A DNA stretch of 64,000 nt from CAYXVF01 sp964468125. Lineage in GTDB: Bacteria; Myxococcota; XYA12-FULL-58-9; CAYXVF01. Positions 62,643 through 64,000 of this stretch are shown here, one piece after another. The notes under the pieces are model-generated. The model did no database searches. It was not told the origin of the DNA and saw only the letters and a list, made by a program, of their open reading frames with translations. Each line of letters starts with the position of its first letter. Positions within the stretch are counted from its first letter, which is position 1. The stretch lies in the NCBI GenBank assembly GCA_964468125.1, contig CAYXVF010000001.1:80068-144067 (forward strand). The letters are read 5' to 3'. Made by a program: the position numbers and the translations under genes.

Positions 62643-62662
62643 GGTGCTAAAAAAACTGCACC
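62643..62662. promoter_or_regulatory. Candidate BlaI operator GGTGC-N10-GCACC
   Basis: Perfect 5-base arms around an A-rich 10-base spacer, immediately upstream of the repressor gene. Placement suits autorepression. It differs from the classical TACA-N2-TGTA-type site, so specificity is inferred only from position. Confidence 0.4.
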
Positions 62663-63004
62663 TCTTGTTTTGGCGTTTTTCGACCATCGCGGTCAATGCA
62701 AAAGGCAGATTTTTGTGCACCTGGCCCTCTGCGTGGCTTCACTCTTGAATTGAACGGTCGGGATCCAGTGGAATGCCGCGCAAGAGTCGGTCTGGGTCTG
62801 TGAGAGGGGGTAGACAGCGGCAGGCAGGTCGGTCGAGTCAATCGACTTCGCCCGAGAAGGGCACGGGTACCGTTTTCCGGAGAATCGCTACCGATCGATG
62901 ATGCGCACCCTCGAGTTCTCATAGAGAGCCTTGTTTCCATTGACGAGATTTGAGAGCCAGTCGGAAGACGGACGCTCCGAGCGAGCTCGGACGAGGAGCC
63001 CATC
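62663..63004. other. Non-coding region without recognised gene
   Basis: About 340 bases between the divergent BlaI and GNAT-type genes. Open frames here have no credible composition. An AT-richer patch (62663-62720) with TGCA-containing half-sites may hold promoters; no terminator, repeat or RNA gene was recognised. Confidence 0.6.
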
Positions 63005-64000
63005 GTGTACGCGTTTTCGGTGCTCAAAGGGGAAGACGACCTCGCGTACCTGCGGGAGCCCTGGGCGGATCTCCTGAATCGAATCGCTGACCCGTTCCCG
63101 ATGCACGATTGGCGCTGGAATCGCGCTGTTGCCAGGACCCTCGTCCCCGATACGTTCTTTCTCTGTGCGCATCAGCGCGACCAGCTCATCGGCGTCTTCC
63201 CCTTGGCGCCCCGGCGACTCGACCGTTTGGGCGGCACGGTGCTGTCCCTGCCTCGCCACGACCACCTCAACCTCGCGGATGTCGTCGTCGACGACGCACA
63301 CTGCAACGGCGAGCTGGGCGCCGCGTTGCTCGACCACCTACGCCACGATTCGGTCCCTTGGGACATCCTCGAGCTGCGTCCCTGTCTCGAGGGCTCCGCT
63401 GCGCACCGACTCTTCACGGGGCTCGAAGGCCTCGGGCACTCCGAGCCGATCGGAGAGAGCAGCTACTTCGCCGCGGGGTCCGAGGACGACTTGAAGTCCA
63501 TCTCGAAGAAGAACCTGAAGAACGTCCGCCGTCTGGAGCGCAAGCTCGAATGCGACCGTGGCGCAGCCGAGGTTCAGAACACGACGGACGCCGACAACGG
63601 CTTGCAGATCTTCTTCGAGCTCGAGAACAGCAGCTGGAAGGGCGAAGGCGGCACGCAAACCGCGATCGTGCTGGATCCGATGCTCCGGCGCTTCTATCGC
63701 GAGCTGCTCGAATCCTTCGGGGCCACGGGCGAGGGGGAAGTGCGTTTGCTGCGGATCGGCGAGAAGAACGTGGCCGGCCAATTCGCTCTGCGCGCCGGTC
63801 GGCGCTGGTCTTTGCTGAAGATCGCCTACGACCCTGAGTTTTCCTCTTACGGGCCGGGCAACATTCTCGTACTCGAGAGTCTCGAGCGAGCGATCGCCGA
63901 TGAAGCGATCGGCGAGCTCTCCTTGACGACCTCACCGCCCTGGGCGGAGCGATGGCACCCGCAGCAACGACCGGTTTGGTCATTCCGTCTCTTCAACCCG
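63005..64000 (+). CDS. GNAT-type acyltransferase (BioF2/CelD-like), 3' end outside the window
   Basis: At least 332 residues from a GTG at 63005 with GAGGAG upstream; the frame stays open to the end of the window. WADLLNRIADPFPMHDWRWNRAVA near the start, SISKKNLKNVRRLERKLE in the middle and VRLLRIGEKNVAGQFALRAGRRWSLLKIAYDPEFSSYGPGNIL are the Acetyltransf_6 (BioF2-like) pattern, related to FemAB-type acyltransferases and the CelD proteins of polysaccharide clusters. The acceptor is unknown. Confidence 0.8.
   Translation, partial: MYAFSVLKGEDDLAYLREPWADLLNRIADPFPMHDWRWNRAVARTLVPDTFFLCAHQRDQLIGVFPLAPRRLDRLGGTVLSLPRHDHLNLADVVVDDAHCNGELGAALLDHLRHDSVPWDILELRPCLEGSAAHRLFTGLEGLGHSEPIGESSYFAAGSEDDLKSISKKNLKNVRRLERKLECDRGAAEVQNTTDADNGLQIFFELENSSWKGEGGTQTAIVLDPMLRRFYRELLESFGATGEGEVRLLRIGEKNVAGQFALRAGRRWSLLKIAYDPEFSSYGPGNILVLESLERAIADEAIGELSLTTSPPWAERWHPQQRPVWSFRLFNP

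Noticed and set aside
62647..63027. Minus-strand open frame of about 126 codons upstream of blaI
   Set aside because: Ser/Arg/Thr-rich without conserved pattern or ribosome site; it also covers the start of the GNAT-type gene and the likely blaI operator.
1..64000. CRISPR arrays, tRNA or rRNA genes, insertion sequences, toxin-antitoxin or phage-defence genes
   Set aside because: Looked for repeated units, cloverleaf ends, transposase motifs and known defence domains; none could be supported from the sequence.

Overview
The window is GC-rich bacterial DNA with dense, mostly short-spaced genes on both strands. It looks like a Myxococcota (former Deltaproteobacteria) draft or metagenome assembly. 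Lineage markers seen in the sequence are a MYXO-CTERM-like sorting tail (around 61640-61720), a TIGR02265/DUF2378-type protein (4786-5364), a myxobacterial PilZ-type protein (14763-15590), and many lipoproteins and two-component proteins. Three runs of N (1615-1624, 51739-51838, 60610-60709) mark scaffold joins, and genes next to them are incomplete. No rRNA, tRNA, CRISPR array, insertion sequence or phage gene was seen.

Layout. 1-4.7 kb: a minus-strand operon of a dikinase-like ATP-grasp protein and two paralogous secreted serine hydrolases. 5.6-9.6 kb: divergent ligD and ku (two-component bacterial NHEJ) followed by a DUF72 pseudogene. 9.6-16.3 kb: a signalling island with a hybrid histidine kinase, a receiver protein with a decayed HD-GYP domain, an NtrC-type sigma54 activator, two lipoproteins and a PilZ protein. 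Two intergenic regions of this island share two palindromes and carry three sigma54-like promoters. 16.4-18.4 kb: gene remnants and a lipoprotein. 18.5-22.5 kb: the pentose-phosphate operon rpiB-zwf-pgl-gnd. 22.6-26.4 kb: a hydrolase, a membrane acyltransferase, a TPR protein and a broken exbD. 26.4-30.2 kb: a class III CoA-transferase, a ThDP enzyme and carbamate kinase in one operon. 30.4-37.7 kb: a DUF2817 peptidase, an ECF sigma/membrane partner/PDZ/M23 group, an M19 dipeptidase, an SDR and small membrane proteins. 37.7-47.8 kb: a two-component system, an ABC transporter whose permease is fused to an M1 peptidase domain, then a VWA protein, a PspA-like coiled coil and a membrane protein. 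47.8-51.2 kb: polysaccharide export (Wzm/Wzt-like), a glycosyltransferase and a methyltransferase. 51.2-54.8 kb: an MFS remnant, a gap, divergent hemN and hemJ around an FNR-like box, and an M20 peptidase remnant. 54.8-59.1 kb: a TolB-like protein, lpdA, ribF and aroE. 59.2-61.8 kb: a large surface protein interrupted by an amber codon and a gap. 61.8-64 kb: remnants, a BlaI repressor and an incomplete GNAT-type gene.

The strongest candidate for something new is the sigma54 island at 9.6-14.8 kb. One palindrome (AAACGTCG-N6-CGACGTTT, spacer nearly conserved) lies 31-35 bases upstream of the -24 element of two different promoters. A second palindrome (GTGTC-N6-GACAC) accompanies it in both regions. 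A linked NtrC-type activator, kinase and receiver are available to act on these sites. The sites are read directly from the sequence; the circuit is inference. A second theme is gene decay: at least six genes survive only as pieces, several of them by clean internal deletion.
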